Source: Clostridiales bacterium (GTDB lineage Bacteria; Bacillota; Clostridia; WRLR01). From it: a DNA stretch of 5,942 nt. Positions 1 to 5,942 of the stretch are shown here, one piece after another (within the stretch, counting starts at the first letter, position 1; every line of letters begins with the position of its first letter). The translations under genes and the position numbers were made by a program. The stretch lies in assembly GCA_031287655.1 (NCBI GenBank), contig JAITSR010000384.1:1-5942 (forward strand), in the 5' to 3' direction. Under the pieces are notes generated by a model. That model was given only the letters and a program-made list of their open reading frames with translations, ran no database searches and had not been told where the DNA came from.

Positions 1-23
1 AGTCCCCGCAAGGGGATTTTTTT
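1..23 (+). terminator. Possible rho-independent terminator of an upstream gene
   Basis: TCCCC at 3-7 pairs with GGGGA at 12-16 around a GCAA tetraloop, a stable GNRA-type loop. A G-U and an A-U pair can extend the stem to seven base pairs. It is followed by an unbroken run of seven T (17-23). This is the classic shape of an intrinsic terminator and would separate fabF from whatever lies upstream. The competing reading is that these bases are codons of an upstream gene ending at 65. T-runs of 7 and 8 also occur inside fabF and smc as Phe-Phe codons, so the T-run alone proves nothing. The structure is seen; its function is inferred. Confidence 0.45.
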
Positions 24-65
24 ATCAACGCGGAGAAGTACGAGGCGGAGCAGACCGGAACGTAA
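3..65 (+). CDS. Possible 3' end of an unidentified upstream gene (partial)
   Basis: A plus-strand frame is open from the left edge to a TAA at 63-65. The visible C-terminus is 20 residues ending in KYEAEQTGT. Fifteen of the 20 sense codons end in G or C, and the second half (GCG, GAG, AAG, TAC, GAG, CAG, ACC) has exactly the codon style of the genes downstream, so a real gene end is plausible. If real, it lies 31 bases before fabF in the same direction and would belong to the same transcript. The peptide does not resemble the C-terminus of an acyl carrier protein, the commonest partner upstream of fabF. I cannot assign a family. The terminator-like hairpin at 1-23 argues against coding. Confidence 0.4.
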   Translation, partial: SPQGDFFINAEKYEAEQTGT

Positions 66-87
66 CCCGCGATAGGCTTTTAAATAC

Positions 88-93
88 GGAGGG
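88..93 (+). promoter_or_regulatory. Shine-Dalgarno site of fabF
   Basis: GGAGGG at 88-93 lies three bases before the ATG at 97 (four bases if only GGAGG is counted). The match to the 16S rRNA anti-Shine-Dalgarno sequence is strong, but the spacing is on the short side. It supports the ATG at 97 as the start, which also gives the canonical FabF N-terminus (RRVVVTGMG). I see no convincing -35/-10 promoter between 24 and 96. Confidence 0.75.
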
Positions 94-96
94 TGT

Positions 97-1374
97 ATGA
101 GACGAGTGGTTGTAACCGGAATGGGCGCGGTCACGCCCTTTGGCGTCGGCGCGGGGGCGCTCTGGGAGAGCGTGAAGGCGGGGAAGAACGGTGTCTCGGG
201 TGTGACGCGGTTTGACGTGTCCGAGCTGCCGACGAAGGTCGCGGGCGAGGTGGATGGCTTTAGCCCATCCGACTACATGGACAAAAAAGAGCAGAAGCGG
301 ATGGACCGCTTTACGCAGTACGCGCTCGCGGCGGCGATCATGGCGCACGAGCAGTCCGGGCTCGCGCTGGACGTCGAGGACCGTACGCGGATCGGCGTCA
401 TCATCGGTTCGGGGATCGGGGGGATCTCGACATTTGAGGAAGGGATCCGCGTGCTGTTTGAAAAAGGCCCGTCGCGTGTCAGTCCTTTTTTTATCCCGAT
501 GTTGATCGCAAACATGGCGTCGGGCCGGATCGCGATCCAGTTCGGGCTAAAAGGCTTTAACGAGTGTGTCGTGACGGCATGCTCCTCCGGGACGAACGCG
601 ATCGGCGACGCGTTTCACACAATCCGCGAGGACAAGGCCGACCTGATGTTTGCGGGCGGCTCGGAAGCCGCCGTGACGCCGATCACTTTCGCGGGCTTTT
701 GCGCGATGAAGGCGATGTCGGCCAATCCGGACCCCGAGACCGCGAGTCGGCCTTTCGACAAGAACCGGGACGGCTTTGTGCTTAGCGAAGGCGCGGGGGT
801 CCTCATTCTGGAGGAGTATGAGCACGCGGTGCGGCGCGGCGCGCGCATCCTCGCGGAGATCGCGGGCTACGGCTGCACAAACGACGCGTTTCACATTGTG
901 CAGCCCGCGGAAGGCGGCGAGGGCGCGGCGCGCTGCATGAAGCTCGCGCTCGAGGACGCGGCGGTTGCGCCGGAGGCCGTCGGTTACATCAACGCACACG
1001 GCACCTCGACGGACTACAACGACCGCTTTGAGACGATCGCGATCAAGACCGTGTTCGGCGAGCACGCCTATAAGCTCGGCGTCAGCTCGACAAAGTCGAT
1101 GACGGGGCATCTTCTGGGCGCGGCGGGGGCGATCGAGGCGATCATCACTTGCAACGCGCTCATCGAGGGCTTTTTGCCGCCGACAATCCACTACCGCGAA
1201 CAGGACCCGGCGTGCGACCTCGACTATATCCCGAATCTGGGGCGGGCGGCGGAGGGCGTAAACTGCGCGATCTCAAACACCTTCGGGTTCGGCGGCCACA
1301 ACGCGACGCTCGTCTTCAAAAAATGCGCGGAGGGGCCGGTCGCGACAGGGTTGGAGGGATCGGGGACGGCTTGA
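97..1374 (+). CDS. fabF: Beta-ketoacyl-[acyl-carrier-protein] synthase II
   Basis: This condensing enzyme of type II fatty acid synthesis joins malonyl-ACP to a growing acyl-ACP with loss of CO2 in the cytoplasm. The 425-residue product is slightly longer than the usual 410-415 because of a Gly/Ala-rich tail after about residue 410. The N-terminus RRVVVTGMGAVTPFG is typical. The nucleophile Cys162 sits in TACSSG. The decarboxylation histidines are His301 (NAHGTST) and His338 (TGH), and Lys333 lies in SSTKSMTGHLLGAAG. The C-terminal NTFGFGGHN loop carries the gatekeeper Phe, probably Phe398. Cys-His-His together with YNDRFET points to FabF/FabB rather than FabH; FabF is preferred over FabB from the motif style and Gram-positive context. 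Its TGA overlaps the ATG of rnc by one base. All catalytic residues are present, with no sign of damage or transfer. Confidence 0.96.
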   Translation: MRRVVVTGMGAVTPFGVGAGALWESVKAGKNGVSGVTRFDVSELPTKVAGEVDGFSPSDYMDKKEQKRMDRFTQYALAAAIMAHEQSGLALDVEDRTRIGVIIGSGIGGISTFEEGIRVLFEKGPSRVSPFFIPMLIANMASGRIAIQFGLKGFNECVVTACSSGTNAIGDAFHTIREDKADLMFAGGSEAAVTPITFAGFCAMKAMSANPDPETASRPFDKNRDGFVLSEGAGVLILEEYEHAVRRGARILAEIAGYGCTNDAFHIVQPAEGGEGAARCMKLALEDAAVAPEAVGYINAHGTSTDYNDRFETIAIKTVFGEHAYKLGVSSTKSMTGHLLGAAGAIEAIITCNALIEGFLPPTIHYREQDPACDLDYIPNLGRAAEGVNCAISNTFGFGGHNATLVFKKCAEGPVATGLEGSGTA

Positions 1375-1376
1375 TG
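1372..1376 (+). promoter_or_regulatory. fabF-rnc stop/start overlap (translational coupling)
   Basis: The TGA of fabF (1372-1374) and the ATG of rnc (1374-1376) share an A, giving TGATG. The nearest purine-rich match, GGGGA at 1362-1366, is modest; a better GGAGGG at 1353-1358 is 15 bases away, too far for normal use. Ribosomes finishing fabF probably reinitiate on rnc. The overlap is seen; the coupling is inferred. Confidence 0.65.
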
Positions 1377-2102
1377 ACTTACGCGGAGCTTGAGCAAAAA
1401 ATCGGTTACACGTTCCGGGACGCCGCGCTGCTCGAACGGGCGTTGACGCACAGCTCCTATGCGAACGAGGTGAATCTGAATCTGCGGCGCGGCCGGACGC
1501 GTGTTTTACATAATGAAATGCTCGAATTTTTGGGTGATTCGGTGCTCGGCTTTACGATCGCGGAGCACCTCTTTCTCATAAGGCCGGACGACAACGAGGG
1601 CGGGCTTTCGCGCAAGCGGGCGGCCATCGTGTGCGAGCGGGCGCTCTCGGGCTGCGCGCGGGCGCTGAACCTCGGCGCTTTTATGCGGATCGGCCGCAAC
1701 ATGAGCAGCCAGAAGGACAGGAACGAGGACTCCGTTTTGTCGGACGCGGCGGAGGCGCTCTTTGCCGCCGTGTACCTTGACGGCGGGGCGGAGGCCGCGA
1801 AGCGCGTCATTCTCGCGGGCCTTGCGGACGCGATCGCCGAGGCGCTGTCAAAGGGGCTCGCGCTGGATTCCAAAACGCGACTCCAGGAGCTCTTGCAGGA
1901 CGACGGGAGACCGACGCAGATCGAATACGCCGTCGTCAGCGAGTCCGGGCCCGCGCATAAGCGCCGCTTTACTTCAAAGGTCACGGTCAACGGGCGTCTC
2001 ATGGGCATGGGCGACGGCGGCACAAAAAAAGAGTCGGAGCAGAACGCCGCAAAAGAGGCGCTCAAAGCGCTCGAAACGCCGGAGAATATTTCATGTTTTT
2101 GA
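1374..2102 (+). CDS. rnc: Ribonuclease III
   Basis: This double-strand-specific endoribonuclease matures rRNA precursors and cuts structured mRNAs, acting as a Mg-dependent homodimer. The product has 242 residues, normal for bacteria. The catalytic domain spans about 1-155, with signature HNEMLEFLGDSVL at 46-58. Likely metal ligands and their E. coli equivalents are Glu48 (E38), Glu51 (E41), Asp55 (D45), Glu75 in EGGLSRKRA (E65), and Asp124 and Glu127 in SDAAEALFAAVYLDGG (D114/E117). A double-stranded-RNA-binding domain spans about 166-234 and ends with GTKKESEQNAAKEAL. The ATG at 1374 was chosen because it starts just before the family N-terminus (LEQKIGYTF); upstream in-frame codons overlap fabF and look non-coding. 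A weak GGGGA at 1362-1366 plus the TGATG junction suggests translation coupled to fabF. One oddity is Met49, where Arg is usual. Confidence 0.96.
   Translation: MTYAELEQKIGYTFRDAALLERALTHSSYANEVNLNLRRGRTRVLHNEMLEFLGDSVLGFTIAEHLFLIRPDDNEGGLSRKRAAIVCERALSGCARALNLGAFMRIGRNMSSQKDRNEDSVLSDAAEALFAAVYLDGGAEAAKRVILAGLADAIAEALSKGLALDSKTRLQELLQDDGRPTQIEYAVVSESGPAHKRRFTSKVTVNGRLMGMGDGGTKKESEQNAAKEALKALETPENISCF
2081..2095 (+). promoter_or_regulatory. Ribosome-binding site and start of smc inside rnc
   Basis: GGAG at 2081-2084 lies eight bases before the ATG at 2093, good Shine-Dalgarno spacing, and all of it is inside the last codons of rnc. The smc start precedes the rnc stop (TGA 2100-2102), so the two reading frames overlap by 10 bases. 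This decides the smc start and suggests coupled translation. Confidence 0.7.
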
Positions 2103-5100
2103 AGAAAATTGAAATGCAGGGCTTCAAATCGTTTGCGGACAAGATCGGGATCGAGCTCGACATGGGCGTGACGTCGATCGTCGGGCCGAACGGCAGCGGC
2201 AAGAGCAACATCTCGGACGCGGTGCGTTGGGTGCTCGGGGAGCAGAGCGTAAAATCTTTGCGCGGCAGCAAGATGGAGGACGTGATCTTCTCCGGCACGG
2301 AGCACCGGAAGCCCTCGGGCCTCGCGGAGGTCACGCTCGTGATCGACAACGCGGACGGCGGGCTGCCGGTCGAATACGGCGAGGTCTCCGTGACGCGGCG
2401 CGTCTACCGCTCCGGGGAGAGCGAATATCTGATCAACCGGAACCAGTGCCGTCTAAAGGACATCAACGAGCTTTTTTTTGACACGGGGATCGGCCGCGAG
2501 GGCTACACGATCATCGGGCAGGGCAAGGTCGACGAAATTTTGAACAACAAGCCCGAGGATCGGCGCGGTATCTTTGAGGAAGCCGCCGGGATCATGAAAT
2601 ACAAGGTTCGAAAGCAGGAGGCGGAGCGCAAACTCGAATCCACGGCGCAGAATCTTTTGCGCATACGCGATATCATCGGGGAGTTGCGCGGCCAAATCGA
2701 AATTTTGAGCGGGCAGGAGGCCGCCGCGCGGCGGTACCTAAAGCTCCGGGACGAGTTGAAGGCGATCGAGGTCGCGGGCTACGTCGCGAGCATCGGCAAA
2801 TATGAGGCCGAGCTGGAAAAGAGCAAGGAAACCTTCGAGCTCGAGCGGGCGGAGCTTATGCAAAGGGGCGAGCAGCTCGCGGGGCTCGAGACCTCCGCCG
2901 CGGAACGGGAAACGCGCGCGGCGAAGATCGACGGGCTTTTGGCCGAGGCGCATGAGGCCGTGCTGACAATCGAGGCGCGGCTGATGAACACGGCGAACGC
3001 AATCAGCCTGAACGAGGAGAAGATCGCGCGCTCGGAGGCGGACGCGGCGCGGCTCCGCTCCGAGATCGAGCACGCGGGCGAGCGCAAGGCGGAGCGCGCG
3101 GCGGAGCTTGCCGCAAACCGCGAAAAACTTCGCTACTTAGCCGGGGAGCTTCTGCGCTACGACGCGCTGCTTTTAGAAAAGAAGGCGGCCTATGACAAGA
3201 TCCTCGAGGCGTTAGGCGCTTCCGACCGGGAGATCGAGCAGATGAAGCAAAAGGCCGCGGACGCGCAGGAGCGGTTCTACGATCAGCGGACGACGCTGAG
3301 CCGCCTCTACGCGGAGCGGGAGCATTTTGAAAAAACGATCGCCGCGATCGACAAAAACCTCGCGGCGGCGGCGCGGGAGACCGACTCGGACGCGCTCGCA
3401 AAGGAGGAACTCATAGAGTCGCGTTCCGCGGGCGCGGCGCGGATGGCCGGGCTGCACCGCACGCTAAAAGGGCTTTCGGAGCGGCGTCTCGCGCTTGGCG
3501 GGGAAGTCGCCGCGTCCGACCGGAAGATCGCCGAAAAGGCGGCGGAGCTTGCCGCAAAGCACACGCGCGCAAAGGTGCTGACCGACATGGAGGAGAACCT
3601 TGAGGGCTTTTACGCGAGCGTCAAGCGCGTGCTCGCCGAGTGCAAGCGTTCTGAGGGCTTCGCGCGCGGTATCTGCGGCGCGGTCGCGACGCTGATCACG
3701 GTTCCAAAGGAGTTGGAGCGCGCGGTCGGGCGGGGGCGCGGCCCCGCGCAGCAGAACATCGTCACAGACGACGAGGCGGCGGCGCAGCGGGCGATCGCGT
3801 TCCTAAAGCGCACCGCGGGCGGGCGGGCGACGTTTTTGCCGCTCACGACCGTCAAGGGCGGTCTGCTCGACAGGGGCACGGCGGAACGGCTCACGGGCGC
3901 GCGCGGTTATGTCGGCATCGCGTCCGAGTTGATCTCTTATGATGAAAAGTATGAAAAGCCGATCCGGCAGCTGCTCGGGAGGACGGTCGTCGCCGACACA
4001 CTCGACAACGCGGTGCGGCTCGCCGCGGAGTTCCGGTACGCCTTTCGTGTCGTGACGCTCGAGGGCGACATTTTGACGACCGGAGGGGCGATCACGGGCG
4101 GCAGCGCGGAGACGCGCGAATCCGGGCTTTTGAGCCGTCACAGGGAGATCCCGGAGCTGCGCGCGGGCGCGGCCGCGCTTGAAAAGGAGATCGCGGAGTT
4201 AAACCTCGGGCGGGATGAGCGCGCGCGGGAGCTGGAGGCGGTCGTGCGGGAGGCTGCCGACGCGGAGCGGGCGCAAAATGAGCAGAACGTCGAGACGGCG
4301 GCGCTCGAAGCGCGGATCGCGCATCTGGATGAGAAGATCGCCACGGACGCCGGAAGGCGCGAACTCTATAAGGTGGAACTCGGCGAGGCGAAGCGCGGCG
4401 AGCAGGAACTCGCGGCGACGATCGCGGCGCTGCTGACCGACTCCGAGACGCTCTCGGACGAGATCGCGGACCTCACGTCGACGATCGGGGCGTATGCCGA
4501 AAAACACCGCGAGGGCCAGCGGAGCCGCGACGACCTGCTCTCCGACATCTCCGCGTACAACGTGTCCGTTGCTTCGATCGCGGAGACTCACAAGGCGATG
4601 GCCGAGAACATCACAAGGCTCGAGGCCGAGCTCTCGGACAGCGACCGCGGCATAACGAACCGGCGCGCGGCGATTTTGCGCGCCGAGCGCGAGATCGGGC
4701 AATTCCGGCTTGAAATCGAAGCCTTCCGCGAGGAACGCCAAAAGACCGAACTGGAAAAGCGGGGCAAGGGGCTTGCGATCGAGAGTCTGACCGCGGAAAA
4801 AGCCGCGCTGCGCGAAGAACAGCGCGCGGCGGGCGAGGACGCGGCGCGGCTCAACGGGCTGGTCGCGGATTTGCAGCGCGAGCTCGCCCGCATTGAGGCG
4901 CGGGACGCGCGCGCGCGCGCGGAACTTGAGCACTGCCAAAACCGGCTCTGGGAAGACTATGAGCTGACATATCACAACGCGCTCGCGCTGATAAGCGCGG
5001 CCGCCGCGCAGGATGCGGAAGCCCCGATGTCTGACGCCGCGCAGGACGCGGAAGTCTCGGATTTCGCGGCGTCGCAAGGAGAAGCTGCGCCGGTTCCCGA

Positions 5101-5827
5101 CGCGGCGCGGGAGACCGATGCGCCGGTTCCGGTCCCATCGGCGATGGCGCCAACAGTGACGCCATCGCCCGCGCCGCGGGACCCCGCGCGCCGCTCCGCC
5201 GCGATCCGGGAGGAAATCCGGAACCTCGGCTATGTCAACGTGCTCGCGATCGACGAATACGCCGCGACAAAGGCGCGCTGCGAGAAGATGGAGACGCAGC
5301 GCGAGGATATGGAAGAAGCGGGCGAAAAGCTGCGAAAGATCATTGAGGAAATGTCCGCCGTGATGAAGCGGAATTTTCAGGAGCAGTTTGAGCTGATCAA
5401 CCGCAATTTTGACGTCGTGTTCAAGGAGTTGTTTTCCGGCGGACACGCGCGCCTGATTCTGACGGAGGGCAAGGACATTTTGGAGGCCGGGGTCGAGATC
5501 GAGATTCAGCTCCCCGGGAAGCGGATGCAGAATATGATGCTCTATTCCGGCGGCGAGCGCGCAATGACCGCGATCGCGCTGATCTTCGCGATGCTAAAGC
5601 TAAAACCCGCGCCGTTCTGCCTGCTCGACGAGATCGAGTCCGCGCTCGACGAGGCGAACGTGGAGCGCTTTGCGCGCTATATCCGCAGATACTGTGAAAC
5701 GACGCAGTTCATCATGGTCACGCACCGCAAGGGCACGATGGAGGGCTCGAACGTCCTCTACGGCGTCACGATGCAGGAGCGCGGCGTCTCCGGCGTCGTC
5801 TCGCTGCGCCTCTCCGACGCCTCATAG
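2093..5827 (+). CDS. smc: Chromosome segregation/condensation ATPase SMC
   Basis: SMC forms a homodimer that, with ScpA and ScpB in most Gram-positive bacteria, extrudes DNA loops and helps separate replicated chromosomes. N-terminal head: MFLKKIEMQGFKSFADK start, Walker A GPNGSGKS at 31-38 (Lys37), Arg57 in SLRGSKMEDVIFSG, and Q-loop Gln144. Coiled coil: about 170-500. Hinge: about 504-690, with RATFLPL and GGAITGGS (664-671). Returning coil: about 690-970. C-terminal head: signature YSGGE (1151-1155), Walker B CLLDE (1176-1180, catalytic Glu1180), D-loop ALDEANV and switch THRKGTM. At 1244 residues it is about 60 longer than the usual ~1185; the excess is an Ala/Pro-rich repeat insert near 971-1030. 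Other oddities are a Gly/Arg-rich patch in the hinge (546-551) and Tyr1151 in place of Leu. The frame is intact to the TAG, so a working protein is likely. Confidence 0.97.
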   Translation: MFLKKIEMQGFKSFADKIGIELDMGVTSIVGPNGSGKSNISDAVRWVLGEQSVKSLRGSKMEDVIFSGTEHRKPSGLAEVTLVIDNADGGLPVEYGEVSVTRRVYRSGESEYLINRNQCRLKDINELFFDTGIGREGYTIIGQGKVDEILNNKPEDRRGIFEEAAGIMKYKVRKQEAERKLESTAQNLLRIRDIIGELRGQIEILSGQEAAARRYLKLRDELKAIEVAGYVASIGKYEAELEKSKETFELERAELMQRGEQLAGLETSAAERETRAAKIDGLLAEAHEAVLTIEARLMNTANAISLNEEKIARSEADAARLRSEIEHAGERKAERAAELAANREKLRYLAGELLRYDALLLEKKAAYDKILEALGASDREIEQMKQKAADAQERFYDQRTTLSRLYAEREHFEKTIAAIDKNLAAAARETDSDALAKEELIESRSAGAARMAGLHRTLKGLSERRLALGGEVAASDRKIAEKAAELAAKHTRAKVLTDMEENLEGFYASVKRVLAECKRSEGFARGICGAVATLITVPKELERAVGRGRGPAQQNIVTDDEAAAQRAIAFLKRTAGGRATFLPLTTVKGGLLDRGTAERLTGARGYVGIASELISYDEKYEKPIRQLLGRTVVADTLDNAVRLAAEFRYAFRVVTLEGDILTTGGAITGGSAETRESGLLSRHREIPELRAGAAALEKEIAELNLGRDERARELEAVVREAADAERAQNEQNVETAALEARIAHLDEKIATDAGRRELYKVELGEAKRGEQELAATIAALLTDSETLSDEIADLTSTIGAYAEKHREGQRSRDDLLSDISAYNVSVASIAETHKAMAENITRLEAELSDSDRGITNRRAAILRAEREIGQFRLEIEAFREERQKTELEKRGKGLAIESLTAEKAALREEQRAAGEDAARLNGLVADLQRELARIEARDARARAELEHCQNRLWEDYELTYHNALALISAAAAQDAEAPMSDAAQDAEVSDFAASQGEAAPVPDAARETDAPVPVPSAMAPTVTPSPAPRDPARRSAAIREEIRNLGYVNVLAIDEYAATKARCEKMETQREDMEEAGEKLRKIIEEMSAVMKRNFQEQFELINRNFDVVFKELFSGGHARLILTEGKDILEAGVEIEIQLPGKRMQNMMLYSGGERAMTAIALIFAMLKLKPAPFCLLDEIESALDEANVERFARYIRRYCETTQFIMVTHRKGTMEGSNVLYGVTMQERGVSGVVSLRLSDAS
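5003..5134 (+). repeat. Four degenerate 33-bp tandem repeats inside smc
   Basis: Four in-frame 11-codon units lie end to end: AAQDAEAPMSD (5003-5035), AAQDAEVSDFA (5036-5068), ASQGEAAPVPD (5069-5101) and AARETDAPVPV (5102-5134). The DNA keeps the same 33-base offset. GCCGCGCAGGATGCGGAAG at 5003-5021 recurs at 5036-5054 with one mismatch, and TGCGCCGGTTCC at 5086-5097 recurs exactly at 5119-5130. A further Pro-rich stretch with no clear repeat follows to about 5190. The units encode residues 971-1014 of SMC, an Ala/Pro/acidic segment likely to be unstructured. The pattern suggests growth of the insert by tandem duplication. Confidence 0.8.
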
Positions 5828-5942
5828 ATACCCAGGTACGAAGATATCGACACTTTGCACAAACATCAAACTGATCAGCGGCTAACGTGTTCACAATCGT
5901 CGCCATGGCCGGGTCAAGGCCCCGTAGTTCGCTCCCGCTCAC
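5828..5942. other. Intergenic tail after smc, no gene recognised
   Basis: No plus-strand start with a ribosome-binding site, no hairpin followed by a T-run, and no start of ftsY can be seen here. The first 70 bases are markedly poorer in G/C (30 of 70) than the genes before them, while the last 45 are GC-rich again. CTGATCAG at 5871-5878 is a perfect 8-base palindrome, of a size expected by chance. One minus-strand frame is open across the whole tail but is not convincing as a gene. Confidence 0.6.

Noticed and set aside
1149..1373. N-terminal extension of rnc upstream of 1374
   Set aside because: The extra 75 codons overlap the conserved C-terminal half of fabF in another frame and encode an Arg/Gly-rich peptide absent from RNase III proteins.
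1457..2305. Minus-strand open frame of 282 codons spanning the end of rnc and the start of smc
   Set aside because: It is antisense to two firmly identified genes and crosses their junction; its Ser/Ala/Arg-rich product looks like a compositional shadow.
2472..2479. Run of eight T in smc as a programmed slippage site
   Set aside because: The run encodes part of the conserved ELFFDTG motif and the frame continues correctly on both sides, so no frameshift is needed. It is only a place where sequencing indels might occur.
4906..4921. Sixteen bases of strictly alternating C and G, possibly Z-DNA-forming
   Set aside because: It encodes an ordinary Ala/Arg stretch of the coiled coil (DARARAE) and follows from GCG/CGC codon preference; nothing points to a regulatory role.
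4199..5446. Long minus-strand open frame of 415 codons opposite smc
   Set aside because: It lies wholly antisense to a clear SMC coding region; the G/C-biased third positions and lack of TA-rich codons in smc create long stop-free frames on the other strand. The product is Arg-rich and resembles no family.
5897..5925. GGCC repeat either side of GGGTCAA as a terminator after smc
   Set aside because: The stem is only four base pairs of a self-complementary word and no T-run follows.
5766..5942. A minus-strand frame open from the right edge through the whole tail to a stop at 5766-5768, reading for example LRGLDPAMATIVNTLA
   Set aside because: Thirty-eight open codons in the tail are easily reached by chance at this base composition, the frame would overlap the conserved end of smc by about 60 bases, its codon use differs from the other genes, and I recognise no family.

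Overview
The window carries three complete, co-directional plus-strand genes: fabF (beta-ketoacyl-ACP synthase II, 97-1374), rnc (ribonuclease III, 1374-2102) and smc (chromosome condensation ATPase, 2093-5827). The DNA is GC-rich with strongly G/C-biased third codon positions. A bacterial SMC rather than MukB, with rnc directly upstream of smc, is the arrangement known from Bacillota (in Bacillus subtilis: plsX-fabD-fabG-acpA-rncS-smc-ftsY). I infer a high-GC member of Bacillota, probably Clostridia-like, but the window alone cannot fix the genus.

Layout. Positions 1-96 hold a short stretch that can be read in two ways: as a rho-independent terminator (1-23) or as the last 20 codons of an upstream gene (3-65). 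A Shine-Dalgarno site (88-93) then leads into fabF. The stop of fabF and the start of rnc share one base (TGATG). The end of rnc and the start of smc overlap by 10 bases, and the smc ribosome-binding site lies inside rnc. The three genes are therefore almost certainly one translationally coupled transcript. Positions 5828-5942 after smc contain no recognisable gene, no clear terminator and no start of ftsY.

How the genes work together. FabF elongates acyl-ACP in membrane fatty acid synthesis, RNase III cuts double-stranded RNA during rRNA and mRNA maturation, and SMC organises and segregates the chromosome. They share no biochemical pathway. Their linkage is the familiar conserved housekeeping cluster that joins lipid synthesis, RNA processing and chromosome maintenance, probably through shared growth-linked expression.

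I found no new biological system here. The most distinctive signal is inside smc: about 60 extra Ala/Pro-rich residues where the C-terminal coiled coil meets the ATPase head. They are built from four degenerate 33-bp (11-codon) tandem repeats at 5003-5134. Two further departures in smc deserve a look: a Gly/Arg-rich replacement of a normally conserved hinge helix (3728-3745), and Tyr in place of Leu in the ABC signature motif (5543-5545).
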